This document shows, piece after piece, positions 1 to 7,157 of a stretch of 43,951 nt of DNA. Numbering within the stretch: position 1 is the first letter of the stretch; every line of letters begins with the position of its first letter. The translations under genes were made by a program, and so were the position numbers. The notes beneath the pieces were generated by a model, which saw nothing but the letters and a program-made list of their open reading frames with translations, did no database searches and was not told the DNA's origin. The stretch comes from Candidatus Polarisedimenticolia bacterium (GTDB lineage Bacteria; Acidobacteriota; Polarisedimenticolia; Gp22-AA2). The DNA is taken from the NCBI GenBank assembly GCA_036001465.1, contig DASYUH010000045.1, positions 1 to 43,951 on the forward strand. The letters run 5' to 3'.

Positions 1-384
1 GCCGTTGGCCCGGACGCCCGGTCCGGACGCCCGGAACTCGGCCGGGACGCGGTTCAGGGCGTCGTTCTTCTTCAGATTGATATGGCCGATGTTCGTGGAG
101 ATCAGCCCGCGCGGATCGCGCGCCTCGGCCGCCTTGAACCCCTTGCCGAACGGCGTCAGCCCCTCGGGCCGCGCCGTCGCGTTCAGGGGCGGGTTCCTGC
201 GCCTCCACTTCTCGACGGCGACCTCGTCCATGTGGGCGCCGCCACTCTCGGTCAGCACCTGGTTCTGCCGGCCACCACGGCTCGCCCAGTTGAATGCGGC
301 CGGAGCGACCAGCAGCAGGGAAAGCATCACGCCCGCGATCAGCACGCCACGGAGCGACCTGAAATAGGCACTTCGGCTCATCAT
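1..384 (-). CDS. Exported protein of unknown function, N-terminal part only (runs off the window)
   Basis: The reading frame opens at 384 with ATG-ATG-AGC and stays open to the window edge, giving 128 codons. A good ribosome site (GGGAGGTC) lies just upstream. The protein starts MMSRSAYFRSLRGVL and has a hydrophobic stretch at about residues 14-31 ending in AP-A-A, so it is probably a signal peptide or a single membrane anchor. The mature part begins WASRGGRQNQVLTESGG and reads on to LNRVPAEFRASGPG. I do not recognise the family, and the diagnostic part lies outside the window. It has its own strong promoter at 561-589. The coding call rests on the clean ribosome site, signal-like start and promoter. 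Confidence 0.7.
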   Translation of the reverse strand, partial: MMSRSAYFRSLRGVLIAGVMLSLLLVAPAAFNWASRGGRQNQVLTESGGAHMDEVAVEKWRRRNPPLNATARPEGLTPFGKGFKAAEARDPRGLISTNIGHINLKKNDALNRVPAEFRASGPGVRANG

Positions 385-761
385 GACCTCCCGAAATGGG
401 AAGAGGCGCCTGGCAGGAGCTGGAGGCGCCTGTTCATCGGTAAAGACTTTTGATTCCTCGTACGCCCTCGAAGACTCGTCACCCGGTCCTTGCATCCCTG
501 CGCCATCCGGGCCCGGCGGGACATGCCCACGGGCGCGGAGCCGCAGATATGAGTGGCCTATCTGTACGGTGGTACCGGGGGGTTGTCAACTTGATTCTTG
601 GTGGAGAACCCGCTGTTTCATGATGCGGATTGTTTTTACAGCAATCCGAACCATATCCGCGGAGCGATGATTTATGGACGTTTTATATGGGTCTTTGTCA
701 TAACGCCAATGCCGGAACGGCGCCCCGGATGGGGCACGAGGCACTCGGGGGGGCGCCTCGA
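385..761. other. Intergenic gap between the exported protein and the cyclodeaminase gene
   Basis: Apart from the promoter at 561-589, I see no gene here. Its middle (about 590-700) is clearly more AT-rich than the coding surroundings. No convincing terminator for the upstream minus-strand operon is visible. Confidence 0.5.
561..589 (-). promoter_or_regulatory. Sigma-70 type promoter for the gene starting at 384
   Basis: On the minus strand TTGACA (589-584, exact consensus) is followed after 17 bases by TACAGA (566-561). Transcription would begin near 554 and leave a leader of about 170 nt before the ATG at 384. The promoter sits in the most AT-rich part of the intergenic gap. Confidence 0.6.
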
Positions 762-1394
762 TCAGCGGCTGCCGGTGCGCAGGTAGACAGCCGTCAGGGA
801 CTCCTCGCGCAGCCTCTCCGAGTCGATCTCGAGGCGCCTCGCCCGGTCGCGGATCTTCGTCGCCCGGGCCTCGTCCGTCACGCCCTTGAGGTTGACCCGC
901 ACGCTCAAAATCGCCCCGCGCAGCCCGGCGTAGGCCAGGAGCGCTGCGGCCCCGACGTCGCTGACCGCATTGACGTTCCCCTTGAACGCCAGCTCCCCCG
1001 CCATCCCCATCAGGACGGCGCAGGCGTCCGCGATCGCCATCGGCGTCTCGATGGCGAACAGATTGGCCCGGCCCAGGGCGGCGGCGCGCGCGTCCTTCTC
1101 GGCCGGGGTCGACTTGGGGAGCCGCAGCGCCTTCACCACGCTGTCGTACGCCTCCGCGTCCCGGTCCACCAGCGCCAGGAGGTCCTTGCGCAGGCTCTCG
1201 GCCCGCCCCTTGATTCCCTGCACGGCCTCCTCGTGCGACCGGTACGCCTCCCTGCCCAGGGTGAGATCGCACATCATGCGGAGGAGGGAGGCGGCCGTGG
1301 CCCCTGCCAGGGCCGAAGCGCTGCCGCCGCCCGGCGTCGGCGTGGGAGCGGCCAGGGCCTCCACGAATTCCTCGACGGTCAGTCCGGTCAGCAT
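762..1394 (-). CDS. Cyclodeaminase/cyclohydrolase family protein (FTCD C-terminal domain)
   Basis: This 210-residue protein matches the formiminotetrahydrofolate cyclodeaminase domain, which converts 5-formimino-THF to 5,10-methenyl-THF and ammonia. The family signature TPTPGGGSASAL lies near residues 18-29. MCDLTLGR, NVNAVSDVGAAALLAYAGLRGAILSVRVNL and a helical tail follow, as expected for this all-helical fold. It stands alone, without the formiminotransferase half found in the animal fusion enzyme. It follows hutI, so a role in using the formimino group from histidine is plausible. I place the start at ATG 1394 (MLTGLTVEEF, GAGG upstream). The frame stays open to an ATG at 1490, but that adds an Arg-rich segment unlike the family. 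Confidence 0.85.
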   Translation of the reverse strand: MLTGLTVEEFVEALAAPTPTPGGGSASALAGATAASLLRMMCDLTLGREAYRSHEEAVQGIKGRAESLRKDLLALVDRDAEAYDSVVKALRLPKSTPAEKDARAAALGRANLFAIETPMAIADACAVLMGMAGELAFKGNVNAVSDVGAAALLAYAGLRGAILSVRVNLKGVTDEARATKIRDRARRLEIDSERLREESLTAVYLRTGSR

Positions 1395-1524
1395 GGCTCG
1401 TGTCCTCGTGGCTCCTGCCCTTGCCTCACCACGGAGCCGGCGCGCCAGCCGGTCGATGAGGCCCCTGAGCGCGCGGCCGACTCGTGGCATGGAAATCTAC
1501 GATCCTGTCTCCGGGGTGTCAAGG

Positions 1525-2853
1525 TCAGAAACCGCCGGAAGGCCTGTCTGTCGCGCCATTCCCTGGAGTGCCCGGCGCGGTCCCGGCGATGGCACCGTCC
1601 TCCACCACCACGCGTCCCCGCTTGACCACGGTGCGGCAGTGGTTGACGCCGAAATGGTAGACCAGGTGAAGGTGGTTTGGAACGTCGAGCACCTGGACGT
1701 CCGCCTCCTTGCCCGGCTCGAGGCTCCCGACCCGCCCGGCCAGGCCGAGGGAGTGGGCCGCATTCAACGTCGAGGCCACGATCGCCTCGGCCGGCGACAG
1801 ACCGCCCTCCATGCAGGCCAGGGGCAGGATGGCGGACATCGCCTCGGTCGGGCAGGTCCCGGGGTTGAAATCGGTCGCCAAGGCCACGGCCACGCCCGCG
1901 TCCACCAGGCGACGCCCGAGCCCCGGGGCGCCGCGCCCCATGAAGAAGGCGGCCCCCGGCAGGAGGACGGCGTCGGTGCCGGACTCGGCGAGCGCCCGAA
2001 TCCCCTTCTCCCCCGCGTGCTCGAGATGGTCGGCCGAGGCCGCGCCGAGGCGCGCCGCCAGGGCGGCCCCCCCGCCGTCGCGCAGCTGATCGGCGTGCAC
2101 CCTCAGCCCGAGTCCGTGCCGGGCCGCCTCCGTCAGGACGCGCTCCGCCTCTTCGATCGTGAACGCGATGTCATCCACGAAGACGTCGCAGAAACGGGCC
2201 AGCCCCTCCCGGGAGACCTCCGGGATCATCCGATCGACGATCTCGCGCACGTAGGCCTCGCGCTCCCGCCGTCTCTCCGGGGGGACGGCGTGCGCCCCCA
2301 GGAAGGTCGGCACCAGGTCGACCGGATGGATGGCGTCCAGCGCCCGCACCACGCGCAGCTGCTTGATCTCGTCCTCGAGCGTCAGGCCATAGCCGCTCTT
2401 GGCCTCGGCGGTGGTCGTGCCGTGCAGAAGCATGCGGTTCAGGCGCCCCTTCCCCATCTCGATCAGGGCGTCGTAGGACGCCTTGCGGGTCGCCTCGACC
2501 GTGGACAGGATGCCGCCGCCGCGGGCGGCGATCGCCTCGTAGGACGAGCCCCGCAGGCGTTCCTCGAATTCGCGCTCGCGACTCCCGGCGAACGGCAGGT
2601 GGGTGTGGGGGTCGACGAAGCCCGGCAGGACGGTCCGCCCGGTGGCGTCGATCTCAACGCCGCTGCGCTCCAGCCGGACTTGCCGGCGGTACTCGCGCTC
2701 GTCCCCTATGAAGACGATCCGGCCGTCCTTCGCCGCCAGGCAGCCGCGCTCGAGGACGCCGAGATCGCCCTGGGCCGCGCCTCGGCGCGGCGCGGCGCCC
2801 GCCAGGGTGACGAGCTCGGCGGCATCGACGATCGCCAGGTCGGCGTCGATCAT
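1525..2853 (-). CDS. hutI: Imidazolonepropionase
   Basis: HutI hydrolyses 4-imidazolone-5-propanoate to N-formimino-L-glutamate, the third step of histidine degradation. The 442-residue protein is slightly longer than the family's usual 400-420. It shows the amidohydrolase metal site (PGFVDPHTHLPFAG near residue 95), the substrate loop AKSGYGLTLEDE, HADQLRDGGG, the second metal region SADHLEH, the catalytic ATDFNPGTCPTEAM and the closing LGSLEPGKEADVQVLDV. It lies 34 bases after the DivIVA-domain gene and upstream of the cyclodeaminase gene. No hutH or hutU is in the window. The C-terminus carries about 20 poorly conserved residues. Confidence 0.95.
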   Translation of the reverse strand: MIDADLAIVDAAELVTLAGAAPRRGAAQGDLGVLERGCLAAKDGRIVFIGDEREYRRQVRLERSGVEIDATGRTVLPGFVDPHTHLPFAGSREREFEERLRGSSYEAIAARGGGILSTVEATRKASYDALIEMGKGRLNRMLLHGTTTAEAKSGYGLTLEDEIKQLRVVRALDAIHPVDLVPTFLGAHAVPPERRREREAYVREIVDRMIPEVSREGLARFCDVFVDDIAFTIEEAERVLTEAARHGLGLRVHADQLRDGGGAALAARLGAASADHLEHAGEKGIRALAESGTDAVLLPGAAFFMGRGAPGLGRRLVDAGVAVALATDFNPGTCPTEAMSAILPLACMEGGLSPAEAIVASTLNAAHSLGLAGRVGSLEPGKEADVQVLDVPNHLHLVYHFGVNHCRTVVKRGRVVVEDGAIAGTAPGTPGNGATDRPSGGF

Positions 2854-2887
2854 CGTGACGGATCCCGAGGGACCGGGCCCCGGCCGA

Positions 2888-3394
2888 TCAGACCTTCTCC
2901 CCGGCGGAAGGCTTCTTCATGAAGCGCAGCCGGTCCTCGATCTCCTCTTCCTTCTTGTGCATGTCGAGCAGGCGCAGGTGCTGCTCGACCGCCGAGCGGA
3001 CGCGCTGCTCGAAGGCGTCGCGCTCGACCCTCAGGTTCTGGATCATCCCCTCGATCTGGCCCGCCTTGCGCGCCGCCTGATCCAGGAGCTGTCCTCCCTT
3101 GATCTCCGCCTCCTTGATGACCAGCTGGGCCTCCTTCCGGCCCTCCTCCTTCATGTCCTGCGCCAGCTTCTGGGCGGTCAGCAGGGTCTCCTTCAGGATC
3201 CGCTCGCGCTCCTTGAAGTCGGCCATTCCCGACTTGAGCTGGGCCAGCTCCTCCTTGAGAGCGTTGTTCTCGATGACCAGCCGCTCGAACTCCCCCGCCA
3301 CCAGGTTCAGGAACGACCGGACCTCCTCGGGGTCCAGGCCGCGCATCTTCTTCGCGAAACGGTGGCTGCTGATGTCGATCGGGGTGATCTTCAT
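2888..3394 (-). CDS. DivIVA-domain coiled-coil protein
   Basis: This 168-residue protein begins MKITPIDISSHRFAKKMRGLDPEEV, the short N-terminal lipid-binding domain of the DivIVA/GpsB family. A long, charged coiled coil follows (about residues 28-155). Family members mark curved membrane such as the division site or cell pole and recruit cell-wall or division proteins. The gene follows yggS by 15 bases and precedes hutI by 34. The yggS-divIVA order matches the division-gene neighbourhood of many bacteria, where YggS, SepF, YggT and DivIVA cluster. SepF and YggT are absent here. Start at ATG 3394 with a GGAGGAGG-type ribosome site. Confidence 0.88.
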   Translation of the reverse strand: MKITPIDISSHRFAKKMRGLDPEEVRSFLNLVAGEFERLVIENNALKEELAQLKSGMADFKERERILKETLLTAQKLAQDMKEEGRKEAQLVIKEAEIKGGQLLDQAARKAGQIEGMIQNLRVERDAFEQRVRSAVEQHLRLLDMHKKEEEIEDRLRFMKKPSAGEKV

Positions 3395-3409
3395 GCTCCT
3401 CCTCCTTCT

Positions 3410-4150
3410 TCAGTTCCCGGCCGCGACCGGCGGGCCGGCGCGGCGCTCTCCGAACAGGGCGCGGCCGACCCGGACCATCGTCGCGCCCTCCTCGATGGCC
3501 ACCTCGAAGTCCTCCGTCATGCCCATCGACAGCTCCCTCAGGTCGAGCCGGGGGTGGCGCCGGCGCGACTCCTCGAGGATGCCGCGCAGGCGGCGAAAGT
3601 GCGGACGGCTCCTCTCCGGATCGGGATCGTAGGGCGGCAGGATCATGAGGCCCGTGACCCGCATGGACGTGCACGTCTCCGCCCGGTCGAGCACGGCATC
3701 GAGGCCGTCCACAGGAACTCCGAACTTGGTCGCCTCGCCCGCCAGGTCGACCTGGGCCAGCCCTTCGATCGACCGCCCTTCACGGGCGGCCGCCTGGTCC
3801 AGACGGGAGAGGATCTCGACGGAGTCGATCGAGTGGATCACCTCGAACAGCCGCGCCGCGTGGTTCGCCTTGTTGGCCTGCAGATGGCCCACCAGGTGCC
3901 AGCGCACGCTCCGCGGGATCCGCGGCGCCTTGTCGCGCGCCTCCTGCACCCGGTTCTCGCCGAGATCGTGGAGCCCCGCCGTGACCGCTTCCATGATCCG
4001 CTCCGCCTCCACCGTCTTGCCCACACCCACCAGCACGATCGAGCCGGGATCCCGGTTCGCGCGGCGGGCCGCCGCCGCGATCCGCCCGCGGAGGCGCGTC
4101 AAGTTGGCTGCGATCGATCCCGCCGCGGCCGGCCCCTGTGCCATAGGCAA
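3410..4150 (-). CDS. yggS: YggS/PLPBP family pyridoxal-phosphate homeostasis protein
   Basis: Proteins of this family bind pyridoxal 5'-phosphate without a known catalytic reaction and help balance vitamin B6 and amino-acid pools. The 246-residue product has the single-domain alanine-racemase-like barrel. Markers are IVLVGVGKTV with the PLP lysine (more often AVSKT), LGENRVQEARDK, WHLVGHLQANKAN, IHSIDSVEIL, LAGEATKFGVP, GLMILPPY, LSMGMTEDFEVAIEEGATMVRVGRALFG. The PLP motif with Gly-Lys-Thr is a mild variant. Two starts are possible, ATG 4150 or ATG 4144, and both leave the domain intact. It lies 64 bases after the RNase HI gene in the same direction. Confidence 0.92.
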   Translation of the reverse strand: MPMAQGPAAAGSIAANLTRLRGRIAAAARRANRDPGSIVLVGVGKTVEAERIMEAVTAGLHDLGENRVQEARDKAPRIPRSVRWHLVGHLQANKANHAARLFEVIHSIDSVEILSRLDQAAAREGRSIEGLAQVDLAGEATKFGVPVDGLDAVLDRAETCTSMRVTGLMILPPYDPDPERSRPHFRRLRGILEESRRRHPRLDLRELSMGMTEDFEVAIEEGATMVRVGRALFGERRAGPPVAAGN

Positions 4151-4214
4151 TCAATATAGCGGGGGGACGGGGCCTGTCAAACCGTCGCCGCCCGGCTTTC
4201 GCTGCCCGGCTCCC

Positions 4215-4724
4215 CTACGGGAGTCGGGGCTGAAACGGGAGCGGCGGCAGATCGCGCAGGACCCGGGGGAGCGGGCCGGAGCTTTCCCGCAGGTCCATGG
4301 CGCGATTGGCGAGCGCGTCGGCCGCGCGGTTCTGCTCGCGGCGCACATGCTCGACGACGACCGACGGCAGGCCGCTCATCAGGCGGCGGGCGGCGCCGTG
4401 CAGGACCTGGAGGCCCGGGTGCTTCACGCGGTACTCCCCCTTGATCTGCCGCACCAGGAGCTCCGAGTCGGACAGGATGCGCAGCGACGGGGGGGCGGCG
4501 GCGACGGCGTATTCGAGGAGGGCCAGGAGGGCGGCATACTCCGCCGTGTTGTTGGTGGCGACCCCGAGGTAGCCGTAGAGATCCGCCACCGGTCGGCCCT
4601 CCCCGTCCTGGATGCTGACGCCGTAGCCGGCCGGCCCGGGGTTTCCGCGCGCGCCGCCGTCGATGTGGGCGACCAGGCCTGGAGGCGCGGGCTTCGACCG
4701 GCGCCGGGCCGGGCGCGGCGTCAC
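4215..4724 (-). CDS. rnhA: Ribonuclease HI family protein
   Basis: RNase HI cleaves the RNA strand of RNA-DNA hybrids. The four acidic active-site positions are visible: Asp in AHIDGGARGNPGPAG, Glu in NNTAEYAAL, Asp in ILSDSELLVRQI and Asp in RREQNRAADALAN. I prefer GTG 4724 as start, because it overlaps the stop of the zinc-ribbon gene as GTGA. That gives 169 residues and implies translational coupling. The frame is open further upstream to an ATG at 4766. It has the short N-terminal extension and compact domain of RNase HI proteins often found beside C4 zinc-ribbon genes. The final 25 residues are Pro-rich and unconserved. Confidence 0.92.
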   Translation of the reverse strand: MTPRPARRRSKPAPPGLVAHIDGGARGNPGPAGYGVSIQDGEGRPVADLYGYLGVATNNTAEYAALLALLEYAVAAAPPSLRILSDSELLVRQIKGEYRVKHPGLQVLHGAARRLMSGLPSVVVEHVRREQNRAADALANRAMDLRESSGPLPRVLRDLPPLPFQPRLP

Positions 4725-5470
4725 GACGGAGTGGTCTCGGCGCCCGCCGCGTCGGAGCGGGCCCAATCGTCCGGGACGTAGAGGTAGCGCTTGCAGGAGT
4801 CGCAGGCGATGAGGCCGGTCGCCCGGCGCACCATCTGGATCAGCTTCGGCATGACACGGACATGGCAGCCGCCACAGCGCTCATCCTGGACCGCGACCAG
4901 GGCGAGCCCCTTGCGCTGCCTGGCCACCTTCAGGAACGGCTCCAGGACCGCGGGCGCGATGGCCCCCGACATCTGGCGGCGCTCCGCCTCCAGGGCGGCG
5001 ATCCGGGCCTCGAGGTCGCGGGTCTCGGCGTCGAGGCGCGACTTGCCATCGGTCGTCTCGCGCCGCCGGCGCTCCAGCTTCTCCCCCAGGGCGCGGACGG
5101 CGGCGTTGCGCTTCTCGCTCTCCTCCATTTCGACCAGGATTTTCTCGTCCAGGGCCGCGCGCTCGGATTTGCAGGCCTCGATCTCGTGCAGCATCGCCTG
5201 GTATTCCTTGTTGGTCTTCACGTCGAGGAGCTGGCCCTGGTACTTGGTGATCTTCGTCTCGACTCCCATGAGCTCCATCTCGAGACGGCGCCGATCCTTG
5301 TTCAGCTCCTGCACGCGGGAGCTCTCGCTCTCGATCTCCTTCTGAGCGGCGATCAGGTCCTTCTCCAGGCGCGCCACCTCGGCGGGGATCGCGGCGATCT
5401 TCTCCTGCAGGCCCTCGATCGCGCTCATGACCTCCTGGAGGCGGACGAGCCTGCGAAGATCCTCCATCAT
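4721..5470 (-). CDS. C4-type zinc-ribbon coiled-coil protein (DUF164/CT398-like)
   Basis: The 249-residue protein has a long antiparallel coiled coil (about residues 5-185, rich in E/K/R/L heptads). A C-terminal zinc ribbon follows, with two Cys pairs: DERCGGCHVRV and ACDSCKRYLYVPDDW. This is the CT398/zf-RING_7 family. Its function is unsettled, though it is widely found next to an RNase H gene, as here. I take ATG 5470 (MMEDLRRL) as start. The same frame is open to a GTG at 5623, but that would run through the leader hairpins. It is the first gene of a six-gene minus-strand run ending at 762. Confidence 0.88.
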   Translation of the reverse strand: MMEDLRRLVRLQEVMSAIEGLQEKIAAIPAEVARLEKDLIAAQKEIESESSRVQELNKDRRRLEMELMGVETKITKYQGQLLDVKTNKEYQAMLHEIEACKSERAALDEKILVEMEESEKRNAAVRALGEKLERRRRETTDGKSRLDAETRDLEARIAALEAERRQMSGAIAPAVLEPFLKVARQRKGLALVAVQDERCGGCHVRVMPKLIQMVRRATGLIACDSCKRYLYVPDDWARSDAAGAETTPS

Positions 5471-5649
5471 GGCGCGACTCCCCAGGACATAAAAAAAGAG
5501 GTGCTTCCTTGCGGAAGCACCCCGGGGGCCGCGCACCCGCGGGACCGGCCCGGCGATCGGCCGGGCCAATGCCTCACATTCATCATGAGATCGTCGATCG
5601 GCGGATACGGCTTCACGCGACACCCTTGAGGAGCCTGCCTGCCCGAAGG
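5471..5649 (-). ncRNA. Candidate leader RNA / attenuator of the zinc-ribbon operon
   Basis: Transcription from the TATAAT box at 5656-5661 would begin near 5649 and run into the terminator at 5491-5521, giving an RNA of about 155-160 nt. A second perfect hairpin precedes the terminator: GGCCCGGC, loop CGATC, GCCGGGCC. I could not match it to 6S RNA, SRP RNA, RNase P RNA, tmRNA or a riboswitch class I know. What is seen is the promoter-hairpin-terminator layout; a regulatory role is inference. Confidence 0.4.
5491..5521 (-). terminator. Strong intrinsic terminator inside the leader of the zinc-ribbon operon
   Basis: On the minus strand GGTGCTTCC (5521-5513), a GCAA loop and GGAAGCACC (5508-5500) make a perfect 9-bp stem. 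TCTTTTTTT (5499-5491) follows. It ends about 20 bases before the ATG at 5470 and about 130 bases after the TATAAT box at 5656. It would therefore stop transcripts before the operon, which suggests attenuation or a short stable leader RNA. Confidence 0.8.
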
Positions 5650-5655
5650 GGCGCG

Positions 5656-5675
5656 ATTATAGCACGCGCGTGCTA
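5656..5675 (-). promoter_or_regulatory. TATAAT -10 box overlapped by a 16-bp perfect palindrome
   Basis: An exact TATAAT lies on the minus strand at 5661-5656. Immediately upstream of it, 5660-5675 is the perfect palindrome TAGCACGCGCGTGCTA. The palindrome fills the -10/-35 spacer, where a dimeric repressor would block the promoter. No good -35 box is present. The symporter gene starts divergently at 5752, so one regulator could act on both. Confidence 0.5.
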
Positions 5676-5751
5676 CCATCCGGCGCCCGTCGCGCCCCGC
5701 GGTCCCCGGCGATCCCGGGTGGCCGGGCGCCGGCCGGCGCCCGGAGATTCC

Positions 5752-7068
5752 TTGGCCGACGTCCCCGCTCCTCGCCGCGCACCCCTTGGGCGCCGCCGCC
5801 TGCCGCTGCACTTCAGGATTTTCCTCGGCATGTTCATCGGGGCCGTTCTCGGACTGGCCGCCAACCTGGCCATGGGGGACAGCCCCCTCCTGGGCGGGTT
5901 CGTCGCCAACGTGACGAGACCGGTCGGCCAGATCTTCCTGCGCCTCATCTTCATGGTGGTCATCCCCCTGGTCCTGGCTGCGATCATCCTGGGGGTCGCC
6001 GAGCTCGGCGATCCGCGGCATCTCGGGCGCGTCGGGCTGAGGACGCTGTTCTTCACCCTGGCCCTGAGCAGCCTCTCGGTCATCATCGGCGTCACCCTCG
6101 CGAACGCCATCCGGCCCGGCGCCGGGCTGTCCGACAGCTCGCGCGCCAAGCTCCTCCAGGTGATGAGCGCGAACGCCTCCGCCGTGAAGGCGCCGCCGCC
6201 TCCCAAGACCGGGCTCCGGATCCTGGTGGACCTCATCCCCGAGAACCCGGTGAAGGCGATGGTCGGCGCCCTGGACGGCGAGATGATCGCCGTGATGGTG
6301 TTCGCCCTGGTGATCGGCGTCGCCCTCACCCTGGTCGACAGGAGGACGGTCGAGCCCCTGCTGCTCTGGCTGCAGGCGGTCTACGAGGTCGTCCTCAAGG
6401 TGATCGGGATGGCGATGCAGCTGGCGCCCTACGGCGTCGCGGCGCTCCTGTTCAGCGTCACGGCCACCGCCGGCCTGGACGCCCTCACCGCCCTGGCCTG
6501 GTACGTCGTGACCGTCCTTCTGGGGCTGGCGATCCACCAGTTCGTGACCTACTCGCTGCTCGTGAAGTACTACGCGCGCTACTCCCCCTGGCTGTTCTTC
6601 AGCCGCATCCGCGAAGTGATGCTGACCGCCTTCTCGACCTCCTCGAGCAATGCCACGCTGCCGGTGACCCTGCGCGTGGCGGAATCGGAGCTCGGCATCC
6701 CGCGACCGATCGGCGGCTTCGTCCTGACGCTCGGCTCGACGCTCAACCAGAACGGCACCGCCCTGTACGAGGGGATCACCGTCCTGTTCCTGGCGCAGTT
6801 CTTCGGCGTCCCGCTGACGCTCCAGGCGCAGATCACGGTGGTGCTCCTGTCGATCCTCTCGGGAATCGGCACCGCCGGGGTCCCCGGCGGGTCGCTCCCC
6901 CTGGTCACCGCCCTCCTGGTCACCATCGGCGTCCCGTACGAAGGGATCGGCATCATCGTCGGGATCGACCGCCTGCTCGACATGTGCCGCACGGTGCTGA
7001 ACGTCACCGGAGACGTCACGGTCGCGGCGTGCGTCGCCCGCTCCGAAGGCCACATCCTGAAACCCTGA
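5752..7068 (+). CDS. Dicarboxylate/amino acid:cation symporter (DAACS family)
   Basis: This inner-membrane transporter of the GltP/DctA type imports dicarboxylates or acidic amino acids with H+ or Na+. The 438-residue product has about eight membrane segments starting at residue 20. Family motifs are FMVVIPLVLAAIILGVAEL, the serine-rich hairpin FSTSSSNATLPVTL, LGSTLNQNGTALYEG (the NMDGT region), SGIGTAGVPGGSLPLV and GIDRLLDMCRTVLNVTGD. I chose TTG 5752, because CCGGAGATTCC gives a good ribosome site. The upstream open frame is leader sequence of the divergent operon. It is followed after 89 bases by two FAD oxidoreductase genes, so the substrate may be an amino acid, but this is inference. 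Confidence 0.92.
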   Translation: MADVPAPRRAPLGRRRLPLHFRIFLGMFIGAVLGLAANLAMGDSPLLGGFVANVTRPVGQIFLRLIFMVVIPLVLAAIILGVAELGDPRHLGRVGLRTLFFTLALSSLSVIIGVTLANAIRPGAGLSDSSRAKLLQVMSANASAVKAPPPPKTGLRILVDLIPENPVKAMVGALDGEMIAVMVFALVIGVALTLVDRRTVEPLLLWLQAVYEVVLKVIGMAMQLAPYGVAALLFSVTATAGLDALTALAWYVVTVLLGLAIHQFVTYSLLVKYYARYSPWLFFSRIREVMLTAFSTSSSNATLPVTLRVAESELGIPRPIGGFVLTLGSTLNQNGTALYEGITVLFLAQFFGVPLTLQAQITVVLLSILSGIGTAGVPGGSLPLVTALLVTIGVPYEGIGIIVGIDRLLDMCRTVLNVTGDVTVAACVARSEGHILKP

Positions 7069-7131
7069 GCGACAGGGCGAAACGCCGTGCTATCCTTCGC
7101 TCTCCGATTGAATCGGCCCGTGTCTCGATCG

Positions 7132-7153
7132 CGCCCTGAAGGAGGGCGTTTTT
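7132..7153 (+). terminator. Intrinsic terminator that also hides the next gene's ribosome site
   Basis: CGCCCT (7132-7137), loop GAAGG and AGGGCG (7143-7148) are followed by TTTTT (7149-7153). This is a short but complete intrinsic terminator 64 bases after the symporter stop. The Shine-Dalgarno sequence AGGAGGG of the gene starting at 7158 lies in the loop and 3' arm of this hairpin. Confidence 0.6.
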
Positions 7154-7157
7154 CGTC

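Noticed and set aside
1395-1490. Longer N-terminus for the cyclodeaminase starting at 1490
   Set aside because: The added 32 residues are Arg-rich, unlike the family, and have no good ribosome site; ATG 1394 fits the domain start.
5471-5623. GTG start at 5623 that would extend the zinc-ribbon protein by 51 residues
   Set aside because: The extension would be read through a perfect terminator hairpin and has no family similarity.
5471-5649. RNase P RNA, 6S RNA or SRP RNA next to the zinc-ribbon/RNase H pair
   Set aside because: rnpB often lies near this gene pair, but the leader is too short and lacks the conserved cores of all three RNAs.
7106-7119. GATTGAATCGGCCC occurring again near 43776
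   Set aside because: A single 14-base repeat in different contexts, without symmetry or shared position relative to genes; probably chance.
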